A stretch of DNA of 64,000 nucleotides, from positions 14,237,501 through 14,301,500 of the forward strand of contig NC_059413.1 in assembly GCF_905220565.1 (NCBI RefSeq), in the 5' to 3' direction. This document shows positions 10,589 to 21,109 of this stretch, piece by piece (the stretch's first letter is position 1; each line of letters begins with the position of its first letter). The translations under genes and the position numbers were made by a program. The stretch comes from Melitaea cinxia (Eukaryota > Arthropoda > Insecta > Lepidoptera > Nymphalidae). The notes beneath the pieces were generated by a model. The model had not been told where the DNA came from. It did not search any database and worked only from the letters and a program-made list of their open reading frames with translations.

Positions 10589-10784
10589 ACTATTCGTTAA
10601 CTGAGCACTAGGATTTATAAGACGACGATATGTATGTTTTACTTTTATTGTAGTGTATTGTTCTCATGTAAGTGACATAGTCTTTTTGAGAATAAAGTTC
10701 TTTAACCTTATAATCCCACAATACAATCTTGCAGAAAATAATTGACCTTGAGTAATTTTTTTAATCTATCTTGTCTATACTACA

Positions 10785-10902
10785 CAGTATAGTTCCACTA
10801 CCACCTTGGAACTTATAAAGCCGACCGATGGCAGTATAACCATCTAACTGCTGGCTTTGAAATACACAGACTGAAAACGGGCAGCAGCGTCTTAGGTGCG
10901 AC
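10785..10902 (+). mobile_element. Family Q copy, 5' part (split by hAT)
   Basis: It contains 'agttccactaccaccttgga', 'gccgaccgatggc' and 'gggcagcagcgtctt'. It stops at GGTGCGAC and resumes at 13237-13262 with 'gacaaagccagccc' after the hAT insertion. Confidence 0.85.
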
Positions 10903-10916
10903 TAGTGTTGCCCAAA

Positions 10917-11057
10917 TGCAAGAACAAGACGAGACTTAGCCAGTCTTGGTCTTGGTCTTGCGCCAATACACCTGGTCTTGGTCTTGGTCTTGGTCTTGCG
11001 CTCCCAGTCTTGGTCTTGGTCTTGGTCTTGCAGCAAGAGTCTTGCAAGTCTTGCAAT
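10917..11057. repeat. Left subterminal TCTTGG array of the hAT
   Basis: Multiple runs of tandem TCTTGG ending in TCTTGC, preceded next to the TIR by the opposite orientation (GCAAGAACAAGAC). Subterminal motif arrays in hAT elements are known transposase-binding sites; that role here is inference. Confidence 0.75.
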
Positions 11058-11480
11058 TACCTATTAGTCTATTACTATTTATTAAAGTTTACTTTAAATC
11101 TTAGAAAAACGTATTAGAATTGGAACATTGTGAGCTTGAATTAACATAACCATAGTAAAGATCAAGCAGATTAATAAATAACTGAAGATTTGATAAGAAA
11201 TTCGAAAAATCAACTGACCTATATGTCGTTTTCCATGGAAGTAACTGTTTCTTAATAAACATTTATGATTTATAAGCTTACATTTGCTAAAACATGTAAA
11301 AAAACAAATTAATTACAATAACTTGACTGTATTTTAAAGAACAATACTTATCTGTCTAGAAAGAGATTGAACCCTCAACTTATAAGAAATTTAATAAAAG
11401 AGTTTTACAATTTATCATTTATTTGAATAAAAAATAAAATACAACACAAATCAACAGCTTTATCATTAGGTTATGATACT

Positions 11481-11930
11481 TTATATCAATTTTTTTGACC
11501 AAGAATTAATACAAAGTAACCATCTGGCTGACTCATCACTTAACCTATTTCTATGTTTTCTAATTACTAATGATGCTTTAGAAAATAACCTCTCAGCAGG
11601 TACTGAAGTTGCAGGTATTGAGAGAAAATCACGGGCCATTTTCGATAAAATCGGATACTCTGTCTCATGCGTCCTCCACCAATCTAAAATGTCTTCCGAG
11701 CTGGCAGTTCTTGGTTTTCTCAGGTACTCCTCCAACTCGTCTATCACTAAGCCTTGAAGACAAGATCCAGATGACGTCGAGAGACATTCATAGAGTTTAT
11801 CAAAGTCTATTACGTCTTCATCTTCATCACATACTTTATTTTCTTTTTCTGGTAATTCCAGAGATTTGTTCAGTGAGTGTAGACTTTTATATTCTTCATA
11901 AAGTTCATTGAACTTGCGCAGACTTTCTGT
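11481..11930 (-). pseudogene. hAT transposase C-terminal fragment (dimerisation domain)
   Basis: Reading the reverse strand from about 11930, an open frame gives FNELYEEYKSLHSLNKS, an acidic EKENKVCDEDEDVIDFDK linker, then IDELEEYLRKP, ILDWWRTHETEYPILSKM, LSIPATSVPAERLFSKA and KHRNRLSDESARWLLCIN. The last four blocks are the hATC dimerisation signature, including the near-invariant IPATSVPAERLFS. About 150 codons remain, against 500-700 for a full transposase. The BED finger and the RNase-H-like catalytic core are not seen. A 'tatacag' at about 11925 could be a splice acceptor of an intron in the intact gene. Non-functional on its own. Confidence 0.85.
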
Positions 11931-12036
11931 ATACCTACGTTACCTACTTGTACAGACGCGACGCGTGAATAAAATATATGTAAAGAATTAGTGCCAATCA
12001 CTATTCTTTACATATAAGTGAATGTTTTGGCGTACA

Positions 12037-12174
12037 TCTATACTAATATTATAAAGCTGAAGAGTTCGTTTGTATGTTTGATGACAGAAGTTTTAAAATA
12101 AATAAATAAGTCCTGAACGTCACTATACCTCCAAAGTTACTATTCCTCGTGGACGAAGTCGCGGGCACAGCTAG
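12037..12174 (+). mobile_element. Helitron-like element, 138 bp, nested in the hAT
   Basis: It begins TCTATACTAATATTATAAAG and ends GTCGCGGGCACAGCTAG, flanked by A (12036) and T (12175). 5'-TC, CTAG-3', a short GC-rich hairpin just before CTAG, and A|T insertion without TSD are Helitron hallmarks. It is non-coding. Confidence 0.8.
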
Positions 12175-13065
12175 TAAATACTTACTCTCATCATCACTCT
12201 CAGAGATATTCGGGCTGGTAAGTAATACAAAACTCTTATCGCAGGCTTTTTATTTTATTAGTAGGTAAGTACCTACGCTTTTTATATTATTTTATTAGTT
12301 TTGTAGAATTTTTTTACACGTTTCAAGTATATTTAAAAGTGGCTACAATATTTATTAAACGGGTGATATTTGAACACTTTCTGCTATTTTTTCTTGTAAA
12401 AACTTAAGAAATATAATGACTAAATGTACAATAATAGTACCTAAGTAATTAGTTTAAAACCATATAAGTAATCAATATTATAATATATACTTACTAGAAT
12501 GAATTAATATGACATCTACTACCTATCCTTACCATTTTATCCTAATCATAATACTACTTGCGTGATCAGTATAATGTATTCATTTTCATTCTAAGCACTC
12601 TGAAACTTATTTATTCTTTGGAACACCTGTAGGTATTCTTAAAATTCGAAATTATTTTGCATGAGTATACCTACGCCCTATGGCGGCAATCAAATAGTGT
12701 CAAATGTTATGATTTCGGCGTGGCGGCAACGATTGTTTTAGATTTCAAAAGAAGCCGCCGGCGCGTGTATCATAACCATGTACTTCCGAAAAGCGGCAAA
12801 TTTCTTTGAGAAGTAAGTACAAAACCTTTGATGCCGCATTATCAAAGTGCCGATGGTTACTACATAACTATGCATGCACTCAGTTTGATTTTAATAGATA
12901 TTTTTTTATTCGCTATGTTTATGGTATTAGTCGTAATGCGCATAGGTCCAGTTTTTCATATTCTTTGATACAGTTTTTTGCGTCTCATAGAATTCCTAAG
13001 CGTACCTACCTATACACCGAACTGTTACACCTAACTACTCAGTGAAATAGCGCTAAGTCCTAGCT
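12175..13065. other. hAT interior without recognisable coding sequence
   Basis: This interval is AT-rich. The one open frame (12806-13045) has no recognisable transposase motifs and I do not accept it as a gene. The interior may represent decayed 5' transposase exons or replacement DNA. Confidence 0.5.
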
Positions 13066-13221
13066 GCAAGACGCAAGAGTCTTGCAGGCTATGTCTTGTT
13101 CTTGCTCAAGTCTTGCACGGTCAGTCTTGGTCTTGGTCTTGCTAAAAATACGCGGTCTTGTTCTTGGTCTTGGTCTTGCAAAAACGCAAGAACAAGACCA
13201 AGACTGCAAGACCAAGACTGA
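13066..13221. repeat. Right subterminal TCTTGG array of the hAT
   Basis: TCTTGG/TCTTGC/TCTTGT runs in the same orientation as the left array, then a switch to CCAAGAC units at about 13190-13220 next to the TIR. The opposed runs could form a foldback of about 20-30 bp within this end. Confidence 0.75.
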
Positions 13222-13785
13222 ATTTGGGCAACACTAGGTGCGACAAAGCCAGCCCATTAAATTTTTCAGTGAATTTTTTGTTGAATCACAATAAAATATG
13301 CCTATGTCAGTCCTGAATAGTGTATCTTTCAGTTAGTGAAAGAATTTTCGTGATCGGATCAGTATTTACGAAGATTACCCCCTACAAACAAACAAAGCTA
13401 GAAACTTTACCTCTGTATAATATTAGTATAGATTATCAACTGACCCGACTGTTGTCTGGTTTTACGAACTATCGAATGCCTGAATTGAAAATAATTACGT
13501 TTTTAGAAATTTATCAATTTCCTGAACATATTCTTTCTTTTCCTAAAATATTAAGAACTTAAAAAAATCGGCCAAATCAAACTAACCGTTCTGGAGTATT
13601 TCGTTAGCAACGCGTTTAATGTTTATCATTATTTATTCAGACTAGTCTTTGCCCTTATGTTTGATTTTAACCACATGTACACATTATACATTATTTCATT
13701 TTATTTACTTAAATTAATAAAGTGCTTTTGATGCCAACTTAAATTAAAAAAAAAAAACTACCACCTTTTTTCTGGCCACGTCTCA

Positions 13786-14074
13786 TCTTATATATAAAAA
13801 TGAATCGCAAAATGTGTTGCTAAGCGCAAAACTCGAGAACGGTTGGACCGATTTCGCTAATTCTTTTTTTAAAATGTTCCTTGAAGTACGAGGATGGTTC
13901 TTACGGAGAGAAAAACACTGAAAAAAAATTTAAATTTCCTGAAAAAGTCTAAAAACAACACTTTTCTATACTCCCATACAAAAGATTTGTGATAATACTT
14001 AAAAGTCAATTTGAACTTTAATACCATACGATAAAGTTTGTGTTAGGCGATACGAAGTTCGCCGGGTCAGCTAG
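13786..14074 (+). mobile_element. Helitron-like element, 289 bp
   Basis: Starts TCTTATATATAAAAATGAAT after A (13785) and ends CGCCGGGTCAGCTAG before T (14075). A terminal hairpin GGCGA-tacgaagt-TCGCC lies 7 nt upstream of CTAG. It shares 'gttggaccgatttcgctaat' with the copy at 33491-33686. No ORF. Confidence 0.82.
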
Positions 14075-14340
14075 TTATTTATAAAAGTATAATTAAAACA
14101 TTTATTATTTTTAAATGTATTTCACTTCATAAGCTGGTTTTAGTATCACCTCAACCAAATGACACAACAATTTTGTACAGAACTCACCGATATATCATTA
14201 CCGCGACTAAGTCGCACGTGATCATGACGTCTGCAACGTCGACGAAATATAGCGAAGTTCAATCGCGCAGTCTCGTATACGTAAAAAAATAATCGTATAA
14301 GTTTAAAAATATATAGAACATTTTATGTACCTATGTATAT

Positions 14341-14438
14341 AATATTAGTAGATATAATAATAAATTAATATTAGTAGATAAAGATACATTTAAAACTAAT
14401 ATTAGTAGAGTAATATTAGTAGAATGATATTAGTAGCA
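14341..14438. repeat. Dispersed AATATTAGTAGA short repeats
   Basis: Six imperfect occurrences of (A)ATATTAGTAG within 98 bp, separated by AT-rich spacers of varying length. It is not a regular tandem array. Confidence 0.7.
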
Positions 14439-14606
14439 CTAAAAATAATTAATTTATAAAATATTTTAACTAAAAAGCATGGCTACCTAGATTTAACTCA
14501 ACCTATGAAAACAAGGTTATATAAGAGTTCAATATTAAACACATTCTTTTTTCAATTTGTGCTTACCATTGGATGTTTAAAAGAAGTAAAAGATTTAATA
14601 CGATCC

Positions 14607-14812
14607 AGCCTGTAACATCCACTGCTGGGCATAGGCCTTTTTTCCATAGAGGAGAAGGATCGAAGCTTAATCCGTCAAGCTGCTCCACTGCGGTTTGGCG
14701 GATATTTTCCCTACTATAAGTAACGATTGTATCAGGTATTTATAATAACGCCGGGACCGGCAGCTTTACTTGCTTTCCGAGGCACAGCAGTGAGACCTAC
14801 AAGAACATACAT
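14607..14812 (-). mobile_element. SINE R copy, 3' two-thirds
   Basis: Read on the reverse strand it ends with the 'cccagcagtggatgttacaggct' type tail and contains the GCAGC..GACGGATTAAGC block, as in the full copy at 43256-43582. The tRNA-like head is missing. Confidence 0.8.
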
Positions 14813-15581
14813 CTAAGCCGGAAAGAAATATTTGTACCTACAAATATAAATATCAATTCCGAGCGGGAATCAAAGCAGAATGGTTGTTATAATAAAAATT
14901 AATACATATAAAATGTAATGCTGAAATTCGAAGCCTTTCAACTAGTGTATTCAATTGTATTACTTCACTTCCATATACAGTGTTAAGTATAGAAACCTGT
15001 CAAGTTTGAAAACAATTTCTCAATAACACAATCAATTGACACAAAGGGATAAAAAGGAACGCTTATCGAGCCTTGCTAGAGCTAATACTGTATAGTAAAT
15101 GTAGATATATGTATTTAAGTAAATAATACAATCAGTAATATAATTAATTGAAGTAAATAACAAAAAAAAAAATAATAATTGACCAAGTCCAAGCTAAAAC
15201 TAGGTAACGGCGTAGCCATTAAATATTTTATTCCATTACCGGAGCTACGATCTCTACGAATTCGCTACGTGTCTGAATTTGCTACAGAATCCTAGATATA
15301 GTTGTAACCATTTAGAATCAAGTAACAAATTACTTATTGAACAAGCTTAAAGCTATTGACTTTAAAACTTCATTAAATGAATTTAGGACAGTCGAGTGAA
15401 ATATTAAATTTTAATACCATATTAATTGAAACGCTTAATTTCAAAAGGGTCTTTAGAGTTCAGAACTGATGATGATAACAGTTACAAAAGTAAATTTATT
15501 TCTGTATTCAAAGGGTTTGGTTTATATTTTAATATTTATTCGATAGATTAATTCCTATATTATTACCAATCCCTAACTAAA
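14813..15581. other. No recognisable gene
   Basis: AT-rich with no supported ORF, RNA or element boundaries. Confidence 0.5.
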
Positions 15582-15780
15582 CTAGCTGACCCCGCAAACG
15601 TTTTGCCATATACGTTCCCCTTAATCCTCCCCCCTCATAAATTAGGGGTATAAAAATAAATCTTAGCCAATTCTCAGACCTACCCGATATGCACACAAAA
15701 ATTTCATAAAAATCAGTCCAGGCGTTTCGGAGGATTATGTATGTAAGTAACATTGTGACACGAGAATTTTATATCTTTTA
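15582..15780 (-). mobile_element. Helitron-like element (GACCCCGCAAACG subtype)
   Basis: In reverse orientation its CTAG end lies at 15582-15585 next to A, followed by 'ctgaccccgcaaacg'; the opposite end is near 'cgagaattttatatc'. It shares this layout with 49606-49811. Confidence 0.7.
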
Positions 15781-16217
15781 GTGTCTCTACAATGGCTGCC
15801 ATTTTGCACTAAGCGGAGAGTTTTTTTATCTCGGAAACTTCCAAACATAAAACTCATTATACTAATTACAGAATAGTTTAATAATCGACAGTACTAAACT
15901 ATATTTTAGTGGGGCCCAATTTTTGATGCCTTAAGCAATTTCAAGACATGAAATAATTATTATTTCAACAATTTAATTTTAAAAAAGTAGTCATAAATAT
16001 ATAATGTAAAGCCTTCATTATTTATTTATTAAAACATACATTTGCGGATAGTCTACCATATAATACAAAAGGCTATCGAAATTGAATTGTATTTAGCTTA
16101 CGGTTACTAAAAACAAATCATTTGATACCGTTCGGCTCAAACCTAATTAGTTCGCGTGACCTAATAACTTAACCTTGGACGCGGCGAAGGTCGTCACTTT
16201 GTAAACACGAGAATTTT

Positions 16218-16391
16218 TAAGTGAAACTTCTTGGAATCGTTGTGATTTGAAACTCGATGAAATGAAAATTCATTACGATAATGAAAGCACCACATAAATG
16301 TATAGAAGAGAATGAGATAGATTACGTTACTGCTTAAAACGCGTAAGTGACGCGTTTTGAATGGCGCTTACAACCTTTTTCACGAGACCGT
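16218..16391 (+). repeat. Palindrome-bearing repeat, copy 1
   Basis: It matches 63490-63650 in inverted orientation: 'gtgaaactt..aatc.ttgtgatttgaaact', then the near-palindrome AAAACGCGTAAGTGACGCGTTTT and 'ggcgcttac.acctttttcacgaga'. No TIRs or TSD were found, so the class is unknown. Confidence 0.7.
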
Positions 16392-16423
16392 AATCATCAA
16401 GTTTCACGTCTGCCGTTCGAATT

Positions 16424-16438
16424 ACACACACACAGACA

Positions 16439-16471
<33 letters not shown>
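16424..16471. repeat. (CA)n microsatellite
   Basis: An uninterrupted-to-nearly-uninterrupted CA tract with two single-base interruptions in its first half. Confidence 0.95.
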
Positions 16472-16568
16472 TTTTTTATTCAGTATCTAAAATCTAATAA
16501 GTCTCAACAAAGTCCTGTTTACTTTATTTTTAAAGAAATACTTTTTGTCTTATAATTTTATATTTTTA

Positions 16569-16751
16569 CTAGCTGTGCCCTGCAGTTTCACCTGCTTTAT
16601 TTTGCTGAAAAAGCGTACTAACAAACTATACATAGCTTTCTTTGGTAAATGTACTACCTAAAAATGAATTTTTCAACTTGAACCAATAGTTCCTGAGATT
16701 AGTACGCTTAAACAAACAAACAATCCATTATCCTTTATAATATTAGTATAA
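16569..16751 (-). mobile_element. Helitron-like element, reverse orientation
   Basis: The CTAG terminus is at 16569-16572 next to A, followed by 'ctgtgccctgc' (complement of the GGGCACAGCTAG end). The other end is the complement of TATACTAATATTATAAAG at about 16735-16751. Confidence 0.75.
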
Positions 16752-16782
16752 ATTCGTAGCGTGAAATGAATTACACGGCAAG

Positions 16783-16967
16783 AAATTCTCCTTATTCGTA
16801 GACCTTAGAGAAGATCACAGCTAAATGATACTGCTTTTAAGGGAGAATTGGAGGTAAGGTCGGCAACGCGCTTGCGATGCTTGTAGTGTTGCCGGCGTCT
16901 ATAGGCTACGGTAATCGCTTATCATCAGGCGAGCCGTACGCTTGTTTGCCGACCTAGTTGTATAATA
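16783..16967 (+). repeat. Family M copy, partial
   Basis: It contains 'agaagatcacagctaaat', 'aaggtcggcaacgcgcttgc', 'ctacggtaatcgctta' and 'gcttgtttgccgacc', the 3' two-thirds of family M. Confidence 0.75.
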
Positions 16968-17146
16968 ATTGTGTTTGCAGGCAAACAAAAAATGACCGAC
17001 TTCAATTATATCGACAAGTAATACAACGTAGGTAGACGAAAAATTAGTCAAGTAAATACGCATTATCAAAGATTACTCCAAAAGCTGTAATAAAATCTCG
17101 ATGAAATTTAAATGTGACCAAATGATAAACATCAGCTTTCGATTAA
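16968..17146 (+). repeat. Family L copy, left part (split by LINE)
   Basis: It runs from 'ttgtgtttgcaggcaaac' through 'ccgacttcaattatatcga' to 'cagctttcGATTAA' and resumes at 19698 with GATTAAATTAAAAATTATC after the LINE insertion. Confidence 0.85.
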
Positions 17147-19697
17147 TAATAATAATAAAAATAATAATAATCTTTATTTCGGGACTAGCCCATATAGTAT
17201 TAGTAACAATGATGCTTATAATGTAATGTTAGTACAATTACATTTAAATAATTAAATAATTACATTTTAATAAATTTTGAATTAACAATAACTATAATAA
17301 TATTTCTTAATAAAAACAACAATTTTAAAACAACTAAAATGTGCATTCCTTTTTTTAAATATTATATGAATGTGAATTATAATTTAATTATTAATTTATT
17401 TACCATTTCATTATCACTATTAACAATTTATAATTAAGGAGTTTAATACAATGAATTAAAACACACAGAACACAAAATAGACATGAAAAAATATATATAT
17501 CAAGTTAATCAGTATCATTCAATCCTCCTTTCACTCTTCGTGGCTTTCATCCATATCATATGTACCTATCATGCTAATGTTATTAATTTATTTAGCGGCT
17601 CGGTCCGACGGCATAACATGCATGGTGATCCAATGCCTTATTATGGATCCGTCAAACCGGTCCGCAACTGTACGCAGGATGCTGTTTGTGCTCGCGCGTA
17701 TCCGCCTCCACAGAGATGCCACACGCTTACGCATAATTGCATAAAAGCCATCTGTATGCTTCTCTGCAAACATCCCCGAGGCACTGCAGTGTCGCGGGAG
17801 CCCCAACAGCGCCCTAAACGCATTATTATACTGGACACGCAGGACGCTGTAGGCCTTCTTAGTATATTTAATCCACAGGCTGCAAGTGTAAAAAGATTGA
17901 CAGTATGCTCTGAATAGAGTTATTTTAACTTCATTTGTGCACTTTGCAAACCTGCGGATAAGCATGTTACTTCTGACCGCCAGCGCCCTACGTTCCCGTT
18001 CCATGTCCATATCATCGCTCTGGTCAGCATTTACCCAATGCCCCAAGTACTTGAACTTTGTTACTATTTTAAGCGAAGTGCCACTTATTGTTACCGACGG
18101 TACTGTGGGATAACATTTATTACCTGCTTTAAATATAAGCATTTCGCTCTTTTCGGGATTATACCTAAGGCCATGAGCCACTGCATACCTCTCACAGATC
18201 CCTAATAATTTTCTAAGGGCTTTGATTGAAGGGCTCAGCAGCACCATGTCGTCAGCGTAACTTATATTGTTAACAAATGTACCATTTATAGAGCATCCGA
18301 CTTTGGTGCTGCTCAGCTCCTCAATCAGACGGTTCACATACAAGCTAAAAAGCTTCGGCGAGGTCACTCCTCCCTGCCTCACCCCACATTCCAGCCTGTA
18401 TGGCTCCGACAGCGAGCCCGCCCAACTAATAATGTTATTCTGGTTACCGTACCAGTACTTTAATAGACGTATAAGGCCTTCAGGTAGTGTGGTCTCTGTC
18501 TTTAATTTATGCCACAGCTTATTGTAAGACACCAAATCAAACACCTTTGAAAGGTCCAGGAAACACGCATAAACTGGTGTGTTCCTGTTCGTATAGTATT
18601 GGACAGTATGCTTAAGACACAGCACTGCACTTTCAGTGGACAGTCCGGGTCTAAATCCGAACTGTGCGTCATGCAGATTTAGATGCGTGTCCAATCGGCT
18701 ACTGAGCATACTGTCCAGTATTTTTGCAATGATGGTGGCTAATGATATGGGTCTATAGTTACGTCTATCAAAGACATCCCCTGTCCGGTTTTTCACAATA
18801 GGTACCACCAGGGTCCTCATCATTTCTTCAGGTAGGTATGAGTGACACACGCAAGCAGTATAAAACAACGCCAGTACCTTAGACATATGCTCACCCGCAT
18901 ACTGTACATGTTCAATGCTTAGGGAGTCATGTCCAGGTGATTTTCCGCGCTTTATGTTCTTTATAGCTGCTTTTACCTCCACCTCAGAAAATACCACCTG
19001 TTCAACTAACTTGGAATCATCTCCCAGATTCAATGAATATTCCTCCGATGGAACAAGTACAGATTCTACTTTAAACTGGTTTTTAAAGAGCTCTGCAATT
19101 TCAGAGGGCTCGCTAACACCGTTCACACTAACCGGAACTCGCGACCTGGGATTCAGTTTACTCGTTTGTTTCCAGAATTTCCCAAAGTCTTTATTACAAT
19201 GATGTGAAGCTATCATGTCCATTTGTATCTGTTCTTTATTATCTAGGCACCATTTCAATCTTTCCTTAAAAACTTTTCTAGTATAGACCATGTTGTTATA
19301 TATATCTCCCGTTTTAGGCCTACCATATAGAACCCAGTCCTGAAACCCACATCGCGCGTCCCGGTGTGCTAACCTAACGTGCTTGTTCCATCCTACAACA
19401 TGTTTTTTCCTCTTATTCTTATTTTTATTACAGCTTCGACTAGATGCAATTTTTAATACATTAACAATATTACTATACAAACTATCAATAATAATCCTAT
19501 GTTCCTGATTACAACAACTAATATTACTACACTGATTTAACACCTCAGGAAACTCTATATGTTTTAACAAAATATCGCACTGCTCATGATATAATTCTAT
19601 CTCTTCCAAATTTCTTTCCCCCCATATAACATCATTATTTTCATTAGTATCATTACAAACAAACTCACTCCTAATTGTATTTAAATTACATTATTAA
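17147..19697 (-). mobile_element. 5'-truncated LINE inserted into family L
   Basis: The 2.55-kb insertion has a (TTA)n 3' tail on the reverse strand (17147-17175), a 441-bp 3' UTR and an open RT frame running right up to the truncation point. It interrupts family L exactly, with GATTAA on both sides (17141-17146, 19698-19703) as a short probable TSD. The endonuclease region is missing through 5' truncation. Confidence 0.88.
17588..19690 (-). CDS. LINE reverse transcriptase, N-terminally truncated
   Basis: About 700 codons are open from the truncation near 19690 to the TAA at 17588. Order from the N-terminus: a linker rich in Lys/Asn, VPIVKNRTGD with NYRPISLATIIAKILD, FGFRPGLSTESA, CFLDLSKVFDLVSY, ECGVRQGGVTSPKLFSLY, and SYADDMVLL. 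If codon 1 is placed at 19609, the YADD is residues 451-454. A thumb-like region (KFKYLGHWV) and a basic C-terminus follow. The RQGG variant of the usual PQGS is notable. The non-LTR clade is not assigned. There is no endonuclease domain, so the copy cannot be autonomous, but the absence of stops implies a recent insertion. The forward-strand ORFs over this interval are shadows. Confidence 0.88.
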   Translation of the reverse strand, partial: CNLNTIRSEFVCNDTNENNDVIWGERNLEEIELYHEQCDILLKHIEFPEVLNQCSNISCCNQEHRIIIDSLYSNIVNVLKIASSRSCNKNKNKRKKHVVGWNKHVRLAHRDARCGFQDWVLYGRPKTGDIYNNMVYTRKVFKERLKWCLDNKEQIQMDMIASHHCNKDFGKFWKQTSKLNPRSRVPVSVNGVSEPSEIAELFKNQFKVESVLVPSEEYSLNLGDDSKLVEQVVFSEVEVKAAIKNIKRGKSPGHDSLSIEHVQYAGEHMSKVLALFYTACVCHSYLPEEMMRTLVVPIVKNRTGDVFDRRNYRPISLATIIAKILDSMLSSRLDTHLNLHDAQFGFRPGLSTESAVLCLKHTVQYYTNRNTPVYACFLDLSKVFDLVSYNKLWHKLKTETTLPEGLIRLLKYWYGNQNNIISWAGSLSEPYRLECGVRQGGVTSPKLFSLYVNRLIEELSSTKVGCSINGTFVNNISYADDMVLLSPSIKALRKLLGICERYAVAHGLRYNPEKSEMLIFKAGNKCYPTVPSVTISGTSLKIVTKFKYLGHWVNADQSDDMDMERERRALAVRSNMLIRRFAKCTNEVKITLFRAYCQSFYTCSLWIKYTKKAYSVLRVQYNNAFRALLGLPRHCSASGMFAEKHTDGFYAIMRKRVASLWRRIRASTNSILRTVADRFDGSIIRHWITMHVMPSDRAAK

Positions 19698-19957
19698 GAT
19701 TAAATTAAAAATTATCAAAATCGGTGCACCCAGTAAAAAGTTATGCGGTTTTTTGAGTTCTCCTCAATTTCTCTAGGATCCCATCATTAGATCCTGGTTT
19801 CCTTATCATGGTACTATACCAGGAATATCTCCTTTCCAACAAAAAAGAACTATCAAAATCGGTAAATAAACTACGAAGTTATCCCCGAACATATATTATA
19901 AAAAATATATACAGTCGAATTGACTAACCTCCTCCTTTTTTGAAGTCGGTTAAAAAA
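19698..19957 (+). repeat. Family L copy, right part
   Basis: Continuation of 16968-17146 after the LINE. It contains 'atcggtgcacccagtaaaaa' and 'gatcctggtttccttatcat', and ends 'ttttttgaagtcggttaaaa', the inverse of its starting AACCGACTTCAA. Confidence 0.85.
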
Positions 19958-20104
19958 GGGTTATATAAGTGGAAAGTGGAATGTCTGAAAGAGATATCAA
20001 TCATAGAGATACGGCTGCCCCTTGTGCATCGCCTCTTTTTCTCACAATTTAAATATATTTTGGGTGTACCTCCATCAAAGTTTACACAAAGTTCTTATAA
20101 ACTA

Positions 20105-20441
20105 CTGTGTGGCTACGGTACTAAAGAATATAGCCACCCCCTTTCTTCCCGTAGGTGTCGTAAGAGGCGACTAAGGGATAACACAGTTCTACTACCACCT
20201 TGGAACTTAAAAAGCCGACCGGTGGCGGGATAACCATCCAACTGCTGGCTTTGAAATACACAGGCCGAAGACGGGCAGCAGCGTCTTCGGTGCAACAAAG
20301 CCAAACCTACAGTCACCAACCCGCCTGCCCAGCGTGGTGACTATGGGAAAAACACATGAGTTCACGTTATTTTTGCCGTAAACTTGTGGAGGCCTATGTC
20401 CAGCAGTGGACTGTACAGGCTGTAATGATGATGATGATGAC
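20105..20441 (+). mobile_element. Family Q copy, near full length
   Basis: It starts 'ctgtgtggctacggta' and ends 'ggctgtaatgatgatgatgatga'. The order of blocks is the same as in the TSD-bounded copy at 39785-40131. An open frame of about 70 codons recurs on the reverse strand in this family but is not credible as a protein. Confidence 0.88.
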
Positions 20442-21109
20442 TAAAAAAGCATTTATCGATACTAGATAGGTCTGTATATGTATAAATAGGTGCTATAAAA
20501 GAGATCGCTCTTAAATCTCTATAAAACATCAGTTACCTGACTCACTAACAAAATAAGACGGCAATAAATCTATGGAAGTACCAATAAACTGTCAGACCTG
20601 AACTAGAATACTAACCAGAGCCTGGGAAAAAGAAAATAAAACGTGATATGTGTGTCTGAACACACGGACGGTGCTCGCTCCTACCTTATATATTTAAAAA
20701 TTTATTTATCTCTCCCTTCAAGGGACTACATGGTAACTATCGAGATATCGATTTCATTTCATACCAAGGGCTTTTATCGTTACTTAAGGAGTACACTCCC
20801 AAAATGTTAGTGTCTGCTTCAACTCTTGCTGAAGTCCTCATTCGAAATATACACCTATAAGATTGGGGGGGGGGTATACATGGAAAAAAAAATAGTTGTA
20901 ACAGATTAAAAAACCCTCCGTGTCTCAGCGTCGCTATAGAGTCTGAAAAGAGGTAGTTTATAACGTTACTATAATAGAAAAATTTACGTGCGTAATTAAA
21001 ATAATTCATTGCTGTAGAAAAATTGCATGGATTACTAAAATCCTGTGTATCTCCTGTCTCTATAAACAAAATGGTTACACTCGGTAACTAGTTTTTTTTT
21101 TTAAATCTA
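20442..21109. other. No recognisable gene
   Basis: AT-rich, with a G10 run near 20865. No ORF I can support. Confidence 0.45.

Larger units (their letters stand above)
6490..10709 (+). mobile_element. Full-coding non-LTR retrotransposon, CR1/Daphne-like
   Basis: A two-ORF LINE with intact ORF1 (6717-7697) and ORF2 (to 10588), then a short 3' UTR ending near 'gaataaagttctttaacc' (about 10691-10709). The AP-type endonuclease, an RT without RNase H and the 'NYRPISVLPVLSKI' block place it in the CR1/L2/Daphne/Crack assemblage; I cannot decide the clade by eye. The 5' boundary is uncertain (6278-6500), and I found no exact TSD. With both long frames open, this is the youngest and most nearly complete autonomous element in the window. 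Confidence 0.9.
10903..13236 (-). mobile_element. hAT transposon, 2334 bp, defective, with perfect TSD
   Basis: The ends are the perfect 15-bp TIR TAGTGTTGCCCAAAT and its complement. The flanking octamer GGTGCGAC is duplicated exactly (10895-10902, 13237-13244), and removing the element restores a continuous family Q sequence. It contains the C-terminal part of a hAT transposase on the reverse strand, TCTTGG arrays near both ends, and a nested Helitron-like insertion at 12037-12174. The N-terminal transposase domains were not found, so it is non-autonomous now. Confidence 0.93.

Noticed and set aside
10917..11057. Coding sequence over the TCTTGG array (10896-11117)
   Set aside because: The predicted Leu/Gly/Val repeats are the translation of a hexamer array at a transposon end.
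17483..17917. 144-codon forward ORF
   Set aside because: It lies antisense to the LINE reverse-transcriptase frame on the reverse strand and is its shadow; the same holds for the forward frames at 18267 and 18915.
20113..20319. Recurrent 60-70 codon frame (...RRCCPSSACVFQSQQLDG...) seen also at 39899-40105, 61674-61889 and 31244-31432
   Set aside because: Conserved because it lies in family Q copies in both orientations. Start and stop shift between copies and there are no protein features.
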